A DNA stretch of 64,000 nt from assembly GCA_031291475.1 (NCBI GenBank), contig JARLIY010000046.1:1-64000 (forward strand), read 5' to 3'. This DNA comes from Xanthobacteraceae bacterium (lineage in GTDB: Bacteria > Pseudomonadota > Alphaproteobacteria > Rhizobiales > Xanthobacteraceae). Positions within the stretch are counted from its first letter, which is position 1; every line of letters starts with the position of its first letter. Positions 45,152 through 53,689 of the stretch are shown here, piece by piece. The notes below the pieces were generated by a model. That model was given only the letters and a program-made list of their open reading frames with translations. It ran no database searches and was not told the origin of the DNA. Both the position numbers and the translations under genes were made by a program.

Positions 45152-45176
45152 AACGCCCTCGTGCAAACATGGTTCC
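45152..45176 (-). promoter_or_regulatory. EcfG-type promoter of phyR
   Basis: Minus strand: GGAAC at 45176-45172, a 16-base spacer, CGTT at 45155-45152; exact consensus. Its -35 is 7 bases from the -35 of the opposite nepR promoter. Confidence 0.85.
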
Positions 45177-45183
45177 AGAGCAC

Positions 45184-45208
45184 GGAACCAACGCCGAAGA
45201 CCGGCGTT
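45184..45208 (+). promoter_or_regulatory. EcfG-type promoter of nepR-ecfG
   Basis: GGAAC at 45184-45188, a 16-base spacer, CGTT at 45205-45208; exact consensus. The predicted leader before nepR is about 60 bases. Confidence 0.85.
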
Positions 45209-45276
45209 GGTGGGCAGCGATCGGGGTCAAAGGCCATGCGAATAGCGGACATAGTGGCACGGGGGCGTGACGAAAA

Positions 45277-45516
45277 ATGAAGACGAGTAAGACAGTTAAC
45301 CTCCAACCGCCGGCCTCGAACGAGGCCAAGGCGGAAGACCGGGATGCGATGGGTAGGACGCAACGCAAGAGCGAGGTACGGCTCGGACGGGAAGTGCAGG
45401 CCCGAATCGGACAGCAATTGCGGGCGCTGTATGACGAAGTGGTCAGCCAGGGCGTCCCGCCGCACATCGCCGATCTCGTTCGTAAGCTCAGTGATCAAGA
45501 CGATGGGGTGGCATGA
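45277..45516 (+). CDS. nepR: Anti-sigma factor NepR
   Basis: 79 residues. It is a small helical anti-sigma factor that holds EcfG inactive until phosphorylated PhyR captures it. The conserved two-helix core is visible: VQARIGQQLRALYDEVVSQGVPPHIADLVRKL. The N-terminal 35 residues are variable and polar. There is no strong ribosome-binding site before ATG 45277; an internal ATG at 45349 would give a 55-residue protein containing the whole core and cannot be excluded. It overlaps ecfG by 4 bases, allowing coupled, stoichiometric synthesis. Confidence 0.92.
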   Translation: MKTSKTVNLQPPASNEAKAEDRDAMGRTQRKSEVRLGREVQARIGQQLRALYDEVVSQGVPPHIADLVRKLSDQDDGVA

Positions 45517-46064
45517 AGCTCGATCCCGCCATACGCGACCAGGTGCTGGGCACCGTACCGAGCCTGCGAGCGTTCGCCATTTCGCTGTGCGGCAATATCG
45601 ACCGCGCCGACGACCTGGTGCAGGAGACGCTGCTGCGCGCGCTCGCGCACATCGACTCTTTCCAGCCCGGCACCAACATGCCGGCGTGGCTGTTCACGAT
45701 TCTGCGCAACCTGTTCCGCTCGGAATATCGCAAGCGCCGGCGCGAGGTCGAGGACGCCGACGGCCGATACGCCGAGACGCTCAAATCGCATCCGGAGCAG
45801 ACCGGACGGGTTGAATTCAACGAATTCCGCGCGGCGCTCGCCAAGCTGCCGTCTGATCAGTGCGAGGCGCTCATCCTGGTGGGCGCGTCGGGTTTCTCCT
45901 ACGAAGACGCCGCCGCCATCTGCGGCTGCGCCGTCGGCACCATCAAGAGCCGCGTCAACCGCGCGCGCACCCGGCTTGCCGATCTTCTCGCCATCGACAA
46001 CGTCGACGATTTCGGGCCGGACCGCGCCACGCGCGCCGTGTTGGCCAGCGGCGGCCGGAATTAA
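45513..46064 (+). CDS. ecfG: ECF sigma factor EcfG (ECF15)
   Basis: 183 residues. It is the general stress response sigma factor that recognises GGAAC-N16/17-CGTT. The sigma2 domain (about 10-75) includes CGNIDRADDLVQETLLRALAHI and FTILRNLFRSEYRKRRR. The sigma4 domain (about 105-160) includes LPSDQCEALILVGASGFSYEDAAAICGCAVGTIKSRVNRART, a helix-turn-helix for the -35. It is encoded directly with its anti-sigma factor NepR and divergent from PhyR, the standard arrangement in Rhizobiales. It converges on the SDR gene, 13 bases beyond its stop. Confidence 0.96.
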   Translation: MKLDPAIRDQVLGTVPSLRAFAISLCGNIDRADDLVQETLLRALAHIDSFQPGTNMPAWLFTILRNLFRSEYRKRRREVEDADGRYAETLKSHPEQTGRVEFNEFRAALAKLPSDQCEALILVGASGFSYEDAAAICGCAVGTIKSRVNRARTRLADLLAIDNVDDFGPDRATRAVLASGGRN

Positions 46065-46077
46065 TCGACGTCACTCG

Positions 46078-46863
46078 CTACGGCAGCTGGCTGCGGTGGG
46101 TGAGCCCGCCGTCGATGGTGACGATCGTGCCGCTGGTATACGAGCAAAGGTCGGACGCCAGGAACGCGACGGTGGCAGCAATCTCGTCGCATGTCGCCGG
46201 CCGCCCGAACGGCATGTCGGCGAAAGTCTCTCGCCACCGGTCGGCATCGCCGAAGAGCGTGGCGGCGCGCTTGCGGCCCAACACTTCGAGGCGGTCGGTC
46301 GCCACCGGCCCCGGATTGACACCGACCACGCGCACGCCGAATTCGGGGCTGGTGCCGCCGAGCGCGCGGGTCAGCGCCATCAAGCCCGCATTGCCCGCCG
46401 CCCCGGCGATATAGCCGTAATCCAATCGCTCGCCGCCGGCGCCGATGATGTTGACGATGACGCCGCGGCGGCGCGCTTTCATTTTTTGCAAATAGAGCCG
46501 CGTCAGGCCGATATAGCCAAACACTTTGAGGTCCCAGGCGGCGCGCCAGGCCGGCTCGTCGACCTGATCGATCGAACCGCCGGGAATGGCGCCGGCATTG
46601 TTGACCAAAATGTCGACGTCGGGAATGGCCGCGGCGACGCGATCGCGGGCGGCCGCATCGGCGAGATCGGCGGCAAGCGTGCGCACCGTCACCCCCGTCG
46701 CCTTCTTGCGCAAGGCGGCGGCCTCCTGCTCCAGGCGCTCGGCCGAGCGCGCCACCAGGCAAACATTCACGCCCTCGCGTGCCAGCCATTGCGCGACGGA
46801 AAGCCCGATGCCCTTCGAACCGCCGGTGACCAGCGCGCTGCGCCCGGAAAGCTTCAGATCCAT
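46078..46863 (-). CDS. Atypical SDR-fold oxidoreductase lacking the catalytic Ser and Lys
   Basis: 261 residues. The Rossmann motif TGGSKGIG (about 13-20) and NNAG (88-91) are intact, so it should bind NAD(P). Tyr151 of the usual YxxxK is present, but residue 155 is Ala (YIAGA) instead of Lys. The strand that normally carries the catalytic Ser reads VNIIGAGGE. Thus the standard Ser-Tyr-Lys triad is broken. Rhizobial SDRs with a YxxxxxxN-like pattern exist and their reactions are unknown. It is the last gene of the TRAP transporter operon, 9 bases after dctM, and may act on the imported compound. Confidence 0.85.
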   Translation of the reverse strand: MDLKLSGRSALVTGGSKGIGLSVAQWLAREGVNVCLVARSAERLEQEAAALRKKATGVTVRTLAADLADAAARDRVAAAIPDVDILVNNAGAIPGGSIDQVDEPAWRAAWDLKVFGYIGLTRLYLQKMKARRRGVIVNIIGAGGERLDYGYIAGAAGNAGLMALTRALGGTSPEFGVRVVGVNPGPVATDRLEVLGRKRAATLFGDADRWRETFADMPFGRPATCDEIAATVAFLASDLCSYTSGTIVTIDGGLTHRSQLP

Positions 46864-46872
46864 GTTTTCTTC

Positions 46873-48171
46873 TCACATATGCGAGGGTAGCCAAAGTGCC
46901 AGAATGGGAAACGCAATCAGTATAACCAAGCGAATGAGATCGGTGACGATGAACGGCAGCACACCGACGAAAATGGTCGAGAAGGTCACGTCCTGCACCA
47001 CGCTTTTGATGACGAAGACGTTCATGCCCACCGGCGGATGAATGAGCCCAAGCTCGACGGTCATGACGATGATGACGCCGAACCAGATCGGATCGAAGCC
47101 GAGCTGGGTGATTACCGGGAAGATGATCGGGATAGTGAGGATGATCATGGCGAGCGCATCCATGAGGCAACCGAGCACGATGTACATCAGCATGATCAGC
47201 GTCAGCACCCCGTAGCGCCCCAGCCCCAGCCCGGTGAGGAAGGCGGTGACCTTCTGCGGCGTCTGCGTCACCGTGAGGAAATAGCCGAACAAGAGCGCGC
47301 CGATCAACACAGTGAGCACGGCGGCGGCGGTGCGCACCGCCTGCAACAGCGAGCGGCGGATTTCCGGGCGTGACAGCTTGCCGCGCAGGACGCCGATCAA
47401 GAGCGCGCCGACCGCCCCCATGCCGCCGGCCTCGGTCGGCGTGAACAGCCCGCCATAAAGCCCGCCGATGACGAAGACGAAGAGCAGCAGCATCGCCCAG
47501 ATGTCGCGCAGGCCGGCGGCGCGTTCCTTCCAGGAATGGCGCGGCGCCGAGGGCAAGAAAGTCGGCCGCAGCCGGCCGATGACCACGACCGTGAGCATGT
47601 CCATCGAGGCGGCCAGCAATCCGGGAATGATCCCGGCGATGAACAGCTTGCCGATATCCTGCTCGGTGATGATGCCGTAGACCGCGAGCACCGTCGAAGG
47701 CGGCAGCATGGCGCCGAGCGTGCCGCCGGCGGCGATCACACCGGTGGCGAAAGATTTCGGATAGTCGTAGCGGCGCATTTCCGGATAGGCAACGGTTGCG
47801 AAAGTCGCGGCAGTCGCCACTGACGAGCCCGAAATCGCGGCAAAGCCGGCGCAAGCCGCAATGGTGGCGATGCCGAGGCCGCCCTTGAAATGCCCGACGA
47901 AGGCGTTGGCGGCGCGGAACAACTCCCGGCTCATGCCGGAATTGGACACGAACGCGCCCATCAGCAGGAACATCGGGATGACGCCGAACGTGTAGTCGGT
48001 CACCGTACGCATCGAGGTGTGGCCGACGATCTTGAGCGCCGGGCCGCCGCCGACGAGGTAGGCAAAGCCGCAGACGCCGACGAGGCCCATCGCCATGCCC
48101 ACCGGCACGCGGAGCAGCATCAGGCCGAACAAGACGACAAAGCCGATGATGGCGACGACATCGGCGCTCAA
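46873..48171 (-). CDS. TRAP transporter large permease (DctM family)
   Basis: 432 residues and about 12 membrane helices. It is the sodium-coupled membrane subunit of a tripartite ATP-independent periplasmic transporter. Conserved segments are LRVPVGMAMGLVG, SGSSVATAATFATVAYPEMRRYDY (the substrate/Na+ site region), AAGGTLGAMLPPSTVLAVYG, and GLIHPPVGMNVFVI near the C-terminus. It is downstream of dctQ by 22 bases in the same direction. The solute is unknown: DctP relatives carry C4-dicarboxylates, sialic acid, keto acids and others. Confidence 0.94.
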   Translation of the reverse strand: MSADVVAIIGFVVLFGLMLLRVPVGMAMGLVGVCGFAYLVGGGPALKIVGHTSMRTVTDYTFGVIPMFLLMGAFVSNSGMSRELFRAANAFVGHFKGGLGIATIAACAGFAAISGSSVATAATFATVAYPEMRRYDYPKSFATGVIAAGGTLGAMLPPSTVLAVYGIITEQDIGKLFIAGIIPGLLAASMDMLTVVVIGRLRPTFLPSAPRHSWKERAAGLRDIWAMLLLFVFVIGGLYGGLFTPTEAGGMGAVGALLIGVLRGKLSRPEIRRSLLQAVRTAAAVLTVLIGALLFGYFLTVTQTPQKVTAFLTGLGLGRYGVLTLIMLMYIVLGCLMDALAMIILTIPIIFPVITQLGFDPIWFGVIIVMTVELGLIHPPVGMNVFVIKSVVQDVTFSTIFVGVLPFIVTDLIRLVILIAFPILALWLPSHM

Positions 48172-48193
48172 ATGAGCCTCGTGGATTTACAGG

Positions 48194-48742
48194 TCATTCG
48201 ACCGCCTTGATCTGGTAGCGGCCGCCCAGAAGCTCGGGATGGAAGATCAGCCGATAGGTGCGCACCGCTATCAGCAGCACCGCCGACACGTCGCCGAGCC
48301 AGGAGACCAGAAAGAACGGCCACACCGGCAGGCGCAGATCGAACGTGGATACGTTCTCGGCGTAGGTGCTTGTGACCTTGTCGAACAGGGTATAGGTCTG
48401 CACCGTCACCACGAAGAGCAGCACCAGCGTGGCGAACACGTCGATAAAACGCTGCATGCGGGGGCCGACATTGGCGTAGAGCAGATCGACGGTGATGTGG
48501 TTGCCGCGATAGGACGTCGCCGCGATGCCCCAAAAGATGACGATGCCGAGCAGGAGCCGGCCGAAATCGTAGCTGTCGGGAATCTGCACGCTGAAGAAAT
48601 AGCGCAGTAGCACCGAGACGAAGATATCGACGGCGACGAGGCCGATGAAGAACGCGGCGATCAGCTCGATACCGTTGATGAAGCGGTCCATGGTGTTGCG
48701 CGCGGGCGCTGTCGACATCGGCGCAGATTCCGGGTTCGCCAT
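48194..48742 (-). CDS. TRAP transporter small permease (DctQ family)
   Basis: 182 residues with four transmembrane helices. It is the small membrane subunit that chaperones DctM and forms part of the binding-protein docking surface. It has the typical LLGIVIFWGIAATSYRGNHITVDLLY segment of the family, including the conserved Trp-Gly and the GNHI motif. It lies between dctP (12 bases upstream) and dctM (22 bases downstream) in the same operon. Confidence 0.92.
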   Translation of the reverse strand: MANPESAPMSTAPARNTMDRFINGIELIAAFFIGLVAVDIFVSVLLRYFFSVQIPDSYDFGRLLLGIVIFWGIAATSYRGNHITVDLLYANVGPRMQRFIDVFATLVLLFVVTVQTYTLFDKVTSTYAENVSTFDLRLPVWPFFLVSWLGDVSAVLLIAVRTYRLIFHPELLGGRYQIKAVE

Positions 48743-48754
48743 GGCTGCGATCTT

Positions 48755-49786
48755 TCAGAACCCGGCGTCATAGTGTTTCAGCGATGCTTGCAACTCGATC
48801 CAGATCGCATCGGGATCGCCGCCCGCTTTCTTCACCCCGGCGGCCCATTTCTCCTTCAGCGGCTCCGCCGACGTTTTCCACTCGGCGAGTTGCTCGTCGG
48901 TGATCTTGTAGACTTCGTGCTCGGGCTCGGCTCTGATCTTCGCCAAGCCATCATGTTCGAAGTCGACCCAAGGATCGGCGAACCGGCCAGCCCATTCGCT
49001 GGTGCAATGATCGTCGATCACCTTTTTTTGCGATGGTGACATGGCCGCGTAGGTCGCCGGGTTCATCAGAAATTGAAACATGACCGAGCCGAGCGGCTCA
49101 TCCATGTCGTACTTGGTTACCTTGTCGATGCCGAACAGCAGCATCGACCCCCAAGGGAAGGTGACAGCGTCAGCGACGCCCTTGGCGAGAACGTCGCGGA
49201 CCTCGGGCGCGCTCGACTGCACGTTGGTGCCGCCGAGCAGCGTGACCCAGGCGGCGATGGTACCTTGAGCCGGCCGCACCTTCATGCCGCGAATGTCGCC
49301 GGGCATCGTGATCTTTTTGTTGGTGGAGTGCCAAGCCACCGGATCAAGCACGAAGGAAAAGCAATAATGAACGTCCTTCATCTCGGTCGCGGCATATTTG
49401 CGGTACCAGGCGTCGATCGCTCGATTGCCGCCTCTGGCGTTGCCGACCAGGAACGGCAGCTCGCCCGCGGCAATAATCGGAAAGCGCCCTGGCTGGTAGC
49501 CCGGATTGACGTAGACAAGGTCCGCGATGCCGTCGCGCGCCATGTCGTAGTGGTCGAACGCTTTGCCGAGTTGTTGCGCAGGGTAGATTTTGTAGGTGAT
49601 GGTGCCGTTCGAAGCTTTTAGAACCTCGTCACCCCAATCTTGCATGGCCTTCTGCAAGGGGTGCGATGGCGGCACCCAATGCGAGATTTTAAGCTCGAAC
49701 GTTTTGTCCTGTGCGGACCCACTGCCGAAGCCAAGTAATAATGCCAGCGCAGCAAAGGCGAATGCCTTGGGGCGCGTCCGTTGCAT
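48755..49786 (-). CDS. TRAP transporter substrate-binding protein DctP (copy 1, nearest permease)
   Basis: 343 residues. A signal peptide (FAFAALALLLGFGSGSAQ) precedes a DctP fold with LKISHWVPPSHPLQKAMQDWGDEV, IYPAQQLGKAFDHYDMARDGIAD and the ligand-Arg region MKVRPAQGT, the Arg that typically binds a carboxylate. The ATG at 49786 follows GAGGAG at 7 bases. A longer frame to 50857 is an accident of the overlapping paralogue and is not a fusion. It is a close paralogue of the next gene and shares its permease genes. Confidence 0.93.
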   Translation of the reverse strand: MQRTRPKAFAFAALALLLGFGSGSAQDKTFELKISHWVPPSHPLQKAMQDWGDEVLKASNGTITYKIYPAQQLGKAFDHYDMARDGIADLVYVNPGYQPGRFPIIAAGELPFLVGNARGGNRAIDAWYRKYAATEMKDVHYCFSFVLDPVAWHSTNKKITMPGDIRGMKVRPAQGTIAAWVTLLGGTNVQSSAPEVRDVLAKGVADAVTFPWGSMLLFGIDKVTKYDMDEPLGSVMFQFLMNPATYAAMSPSQKKVIDDHCTSEWAGRFADPWVDFEHDGLAKIRAEPEHEVYKITDEQLAEWKTSAEPLKEKWAAGVKKAGGDPDAIWIELQASLKHYDAGF

Positions 49787-49809
49787 CCGTTCTCTCCTCA
49801 GCAGCTTTT

Positions 49810-49849
49810 GTGTACCAACTGATATTGTTTGTGGACCAACCGATATTGT
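49810..49849. repeat. Short tandem repeat between the two dctP genes
   Basis: Two 19-base units, GTGTACCAACTGATATTGT (49810-49828) and GTGGACCAACCGATATTGT (49831-49849), match at 17 positions with a 21-base period. They fill most of the 62-base gap. Origin by slippage or as paired regulator sites is possible. Confidence 0.6.
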
Positions 49850-50883
49850 CAGTATCCCGAATTGTATTTGGCGAGATCCGCTTTCAGCTCCTTGAGAACG
49901 GCGTCCGGATCGTTGCCGGTCTTTTTCACCGCATTGGCCCAGTTCTGTACTACCGGCCCGGCTGCGGCTTTCCACTCGTCGAGCTGCGCGTCGGTGATCG
50001 CATAGACTTCCTGGCCGGGTTCGGCCTTGAGCTTGGCGATGCCGTCGTGCTCGAAGTCCGCCCAGGGCGAGGCGACACGTTCCGCCCATTGCGTGTTGCA
50101 ATGGTCGTCGATCACCTTCTGCTGCGAAGGCGACATCTGCGCATAGGTCGATTTGTTCATCACCCAGACGAAGCTCGTCGCATAGAGCGCCATTTCCACG
50201 TGGTACTTCGTCACCTTGTCGATGCCGAACAGCACGATCGAGCCCCACGGGAAGGTGACCGCGTCGGCCACGCCCTTCTCGATAACGTCGCGCACTTCCG
50301 GCGCCGAAGCCTGCACATTGGTGCCGCCGAGTTCGGTAACCAGCGAAGCCATGGTGGCGTGCGCCGGGCGGATCTTCATGCCCTTGATGTCGGCCGGCAC
50401 TATGATCTTCTTGGTGCGCGAATGGAACGTGCCGGGATCGTGGGCGAAGGCGAAGCAAAACTTGATGTCCTTCATCTCCTTGGCGGCGTAGTTGCGATAC
50501 CAGACGTCGAGCCCTTCGGAGCCGCCTTTGGCGTTGGCCATCATGAACGGCAGATTGCCGGCGTCGAAGATCGGGAAGCGGCCGGGCTGATAGCCGGGAC
50601 TGACATAGGTGACGTCGGCGATGCCGTCGCGCGCCATGTCGTAATGGTCGAACGCCTTGCCGAGCTGCTGCGCCGGGTAAACCTTGTATTTGATGGTGCC
50701 GCCGGAATCTTTCTCGATCGACGAGCCCCAATCCTCCAGCGCCTTCTGCAGCGGATGCGAGGGCGGCACCCAGTGCGAGAGCTTGAGTTCGAAAGTCTTG
50801 TCCTCGGCGGAGGCCGCGCCGACGCCGAGTGCAAGACCGAGCATCGCCAAGCCGCAAAGCTTTATCCCGCGCATCTGGCGCAT
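49849..50883 (-). CDS. TRAP transporter substrate-binding protein DctP (copy 2, first in operon)
   Basis: 344 residues. The signal peptide (LCGLAMLGLALGVGAASA) precedes LKLSHWVPPSHPLQKALEDWG, YPAQQLGKAFDHYDMARDGIAD and GMKIRPAHAT, corresponding to the ligand Arg region of DctP proteins. The body is highly similar to copy 1 but differs at likely pocket positions: MKIRPAHATMASLV here against MKVRPAQGTIAAWV. The ATG at 50883 has GGAGGA 4 bases upstream. It is first in the order dctP-dctP-dctQ-dctM-SDR. No regulator gene adjoins it. Confidence 0.93.
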   Translation of the reverse strand: MRQMRGIKLCGLAMLGLALGVGAASAEDKTFELKLSHWVPPSHPLQKALEDWGSSIEKDSGGTIKYKVYPAQQLGKAFDHYDMARDGIADVTYVSPGYQPGRFPIFDAGNLPFMMANAKGGSEGLDVWYRNYAAKEMKDIKFCFAFAHDPGTFHSRTKKIIVPADIKGMKIRPAHATMASLVTELGGTNVQASAPEVRDVIEKGVADAVTFPWGSIVLFGIDKVTKYHVEMALYATSFVWVMNKSTYAQMSPSQQKVIDDHCNTQWAERVASPWADFEHDGIAKLKAEPGQEVYAITDAQLDEWKAAAGPVVQNWANAVKKTGNDPDAVLKELKADLAKYNSGY

Positions 50884-51060
50884 GATCTCCTCCCCGTGGT
50901 CATCGTTGCAATCTCAACTTTTTATTTAACCGCAACGGTGGCGGTCTGTATAGCGGCGTGCCGCGGCCGCGATCACCAAAATTGTCGCGCCGACGGCGTG
51001 TCAGTTCCTGCACGCTGCGTTCGCGTGCTCCCGCGCCGCCGCGCCCGCCAAACGCGACTT

Positions 51061-51546
51061 CTAAATCTCGCCGCCGTAAGGCCCTTGCGGGTCGGCCAGC
51101 GCCTGCAAGCGTAACGCCGCGGCATGCGCAAAGCGAAGCATCACGGTCTTGCGGCACGCCGGAACAAGCCGATGCTCAGGCGCCTCGCATACGATCGACG
51201 CGCCGAAGGCGTCGGCGACGATCAGGCCAGCATCGGCGGGAAATATCTCGCAGGGGACGTCGGCGATGGTGGCGAAGAACAGCCGGTCGCAGTGCAGCCG
51301 GTAATCCATCCATTTCTGGTCGGCGCGAAAATCGGCGACTGAAGACTTGATCTCGACGATGAGAATTTCTCCGTCGCCGCCGAGCGCCACCAAATCGGCG
51401 CGGCGTCCGGAAGGCAGCGGCAGCTCGCTCACCACGCAATAGCCGAGCGCGTGCAAAAAGCGCGCGGTGCCGCGCGCGACGGCAAGCGCGGTGGGCGATT
51501 GCCGTCCATCGACCGGCGGCGCCGCCGGCAGCAGATTGACGTTCAT
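51061..51546 (-). CDS. mmcB: MmcB family DNA repair protein (putative nuclease fold)
   Basis: 161 residues. It is in the MmcB family, named in Caulobacter for mitomycin C resistance. The core ELPLPSGRRADLVALGGDGEILIVEIKSS has a PD-(D/E)xK-like arrangement (Asp in RADL, Glu-x-Lys in VEIKSS), suggesting a nuclease fold. A second conserved segment is WMDYRLHCDRLFFATIADVP. The ATG at 51546 is preferred; the frame continues 66 bases further to a GTG. It is in the same direction as mtnA, 96 bases after its stop. In Caulobacter the family is tied to DNA damage; a LexA box was not evident here. Confidence 0.88.
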   Translation of the reverse strand: MNVNLLPAAPPVDGRQSPTALAVARGTARFLHALGYCVVSELPLPSGRRADLVALGGDGEILIVEIKSSVADFRADQKWMDYRLHCDRLFFATIADVPCEIFPADAGLIVADAFGASIVCEAPEHRLVPACRKTVMLRFAHAAALRLQALADPQGPYGGEI

Positions 51547-51642
51547 CGTCACGATTCCAGGAAGCGGCGGATTTGGCCCAAGCCGGCCTTCGAGCTTACG
51601 CAAAGCACGCACCCCACAGCGACCACGACTCTACGTTGAGGG

Positions 51643-52749
51643 TCATTTTGCCGCGCCGGCGCGCTCGGGAAAAGCCCCCGCCAGCGCCGCGCGCGACGCC
51701 GCGATCACACCGCGCTCGGTGATCAGCCCGGTGACGAGCCGGGCCGGCGTCACGTCGAAGCCGTAATTGGCGACGGGGGTGCCGGCGGGCGCGATGCGCA
51801 CGGTCTCGATGCGACCGTCGGCGGTGCGCCCGGTCATCGTCGCCACTTCGTCGGCGCCGCGCTCTTCGATCGGTATCTCGGCGACGCCGTCGGCGATGCT
51901 GAAGTCGATGGTCGGCCCCGGCAGCGCGACATAAAACGGCACGTTGTTGTCGCGGGCGGCGAGCGCCTTCAAATAGGTCCCGATTTTGTTGCAGACGTCG
52001 CCATTGGCGGTGACGCAGTCGGTGCCGACGATGACCAGATCGACCATGCCGTGCTGCATCAGATGGCCGCCGGTATTGTCGGCGATCAGCGTGTGCGGCA
52101 CGCCGTGCTGGCCGAGCTCCCAGGCGGTGAGCGAGGCGCCCTGATTGCGCGGGCGCGTTTCGTCGGCGAAGACGTGAATGGCGATTCCCTGGTCGTGCGC
52201 CATGTAGATCGGCGCGGTGGCGGTGCCGACATCGACCGTGGCGAGCCAACCGGCGTTGCAGTGGGTGAGCACGTTGACCCGGTCGCCGGGCTTCTTGCGC
52301 GCCGCCACCGCCTCGATCAGCGGCAGGCCGCTGCGGCCGATGCCGGTATTGATGGCGATATCCTGCTCGCAGATTTCGGCGGCGCGCCGATAGGCTGCGG
52401 CTTGGCGCTCCGCACGCGGCCGGTTGCGCAAAGCGGCAATCATCTCGTCGAGCGCCCATTTGAGATTGATCGCGGTCGGGCGCGTGGCGAAAAGCGTAAC
52501 GTAAGCGCGCTCGAGCGCCTCGTCGGAGGCATCCTCGCGCACCGCGAGAGCAACACCATAGGCCGCGGTGGCCCCGATCAGCGGCGCGCCGCGGATCACC
52601 ATGGCGCGGATCGCATGCGCGGCCTCCGCAAGCGTAGTGAGCCGCGCGATCTGCAAACGATGCGGCAGCGCCGTCTGGTCGATCACCCCGACCGCCCAGC
52701 CGTCCGGCTCGAGCCAGATGCTGCGCATGGATTTGCCGTCGACCTTCAT
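51643..52749 (-). CDS. mtnA: S-methyl-5-thioribose-1-phosphate isomerase
   Basis: 368 residues. It isomerises 5-methylthioribose-1-phosphate to the ribulose form in the methionine salvage pathway, within the eIF2B-like isomerase fold. The catalytic Cys is in [11 protein letters not shown] and the Asp in [19 protein letters not shown]. Other family motifs are [10 protein letters not shown] and ADNTGGHLM. The start is ATG 52749 with AAGG 6 bases upstream; the open frame begins two codons earlier with TTG. It is divergent from the alpha/beta hydrolase gene. mtnP and the rest of the salvage pathway are not in the window. Confidence 0.95.
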   Translation of the reverse strand: MKVDGKSMRSIWLEPDGWAVGVIDQTALPHRLQIARLTTLAEAAHAIRAMVIRGAPLIGATAAYGVALAVREDASDEALERAYVTLFATRPTAINLKWALDEMIAALRNRPRAERQAAAYRRAAEICEQDIAINTGIGRSGLPLIEAVAARKKPGDRVNVLTHCNAGWLATVDVGTATAPIYMAHDQGIAIHVFADETRPRNQGASLTAWELGQHGVPHTLIADNTGGHLMQHGMVDLVIVGTDCVTANGDVCNKIGTYLKALAARDNNVPFYVALPGPTIDFSIADGVAEIPIEERGADEVATMTGRTADGRIETVRIAPAGTPVANYGFDVTPARLVTGLITERGVIAASRAALAGAFPERAGAAK

Positions 52750-52816
52750 ATGCAACCTTTATTGGGAATGATCTTTTCTATGTCGCATCGCTTGCCTGCG
52801 CAACGCCCTTGCCCCA

Positions 52817-53689
52817 ATGTCGCGCAAGCCGCTGGAAACCCCGATGGCCGCCGTCGATTACGAGACAGAGTACAACCTTCGCGCCCGCGTGCCGGAGCAT
52901 CCGGAGATTTTTCTGCGCTGGGCGCGCGACGCGGAGCTTTATCGCGCCGAAATGCTCAAGCGCGACCGCGCCGAGCTCGGCCTGTCCTACGGCGACACGC
53001 CGCGCCAGTTCATCGATCTATTCCTGCCGGAAGCAGGCGAAAAGGCGCCGCTCGCCATGTATATCCACGGCGGCTATTGGCGTTCCCACGATCCTTCGTC
53101 ATCGAGCCACATGGCGCGCGGCCTCAACGAGCGCGGCATCGCCGTCGCAGTCGCCGGTTATGATCTTTGCCCGATGATGACGCTTGCGGACATCATCGAG
53201 CAAATTCGCCGCGCCTGCATTTTCCTCTGGCAGCGCTTCGGCCGGCGCGTGCTGGTATACGGCCATTCGGCCGGCGGGCATCTGGCGGCCGCCATGGTCG
53301 CGACCGATTGGCACGCGCTCTATCCGCGAGCGCCGGCCGATCTCGTGGCCGCCGGCTATTCCATCTCTGGCGTGTTCGATCTGACGCAGCTTGTCGGCCT
53401 CGCCATGAATCAGGATTTGCGCCTCACCGCCGAAGACGCGCGCCGCGTTTCGCCGCTGTTCTGGCCGGTCCCGGCCGCGCGCGCGCTCGACACCGTGGTC
53501 GGCGATCTCGAAACCGGCGAATTCAAGCGCCAGAGCCGGACCATGGCCGAAACCTGGCGACAGGCAGGCGCGGATACGCGCTACGCGGAGTTCCCCGGCC
53601 ACCACTTCGCCGTCATCGATGCGCTCATCGATCCGCAGAGCGCCATGGTCGCGCGCATCGTCGAACTGACGCGGCGGATCAAGGCGTAA
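52817..53689 (+). CDS. Alpha/beta hydrolase of the kynurenine formamidase/esterase type
   Basis: 290 residues. It has the oxyanion-hole motif MYIHGGYWR (HGGYW is typical of kynurenine formamidase-like enzymes), the nucleophile elbow GHSAGGH, and a catalytic His in FPGHHFAVID. The N-terminal EYNLRARVPEHPEIFLRWARDAE is common to these rhizobial proteins. The substrate is an ester or amide not identifiable here. The start may be the ATG at 52817 or 52844 (MAAVDYETEYN); neither has a good ribosome-binding site. The 3' end overlaps the convergent EamA gene by 11 bases. Confidence 0.85.
   Translation: MSRKPLETPMAAVDYETEYNLRARVPEHPEIFLRWARDAELYRAEMLKRDRAELGLSYGDTPRQFIDLFLPEAGEKAPLAMYIHGGYWRSHDPSSSSHMARGLNERGIAVAVAGYDLCPMMTLADIIEQIRRACIFLWQRFGRRVLVYGHSAGGHLAAAMVATDWHALYPRAPADLVAAGYSISGVFDLTQLVGLAMNQDLRLTAEDARRVSPLFWPVPAARALDTVVGDLETGEFKRQSRTMAETWRQAGADTRYAEFPGHHFAVIDALIDPQSAMVARIVELTRRIKA

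Noticed and set aside
48755..50857. 700-residue frame looking like a fusion of two binding proteins
   Set aside because: Its first half is the out-of-frame shadow of the upstream dctP gene. The real downstream dctP has its own Shine-Dalgarno and signal peptide at 49786.
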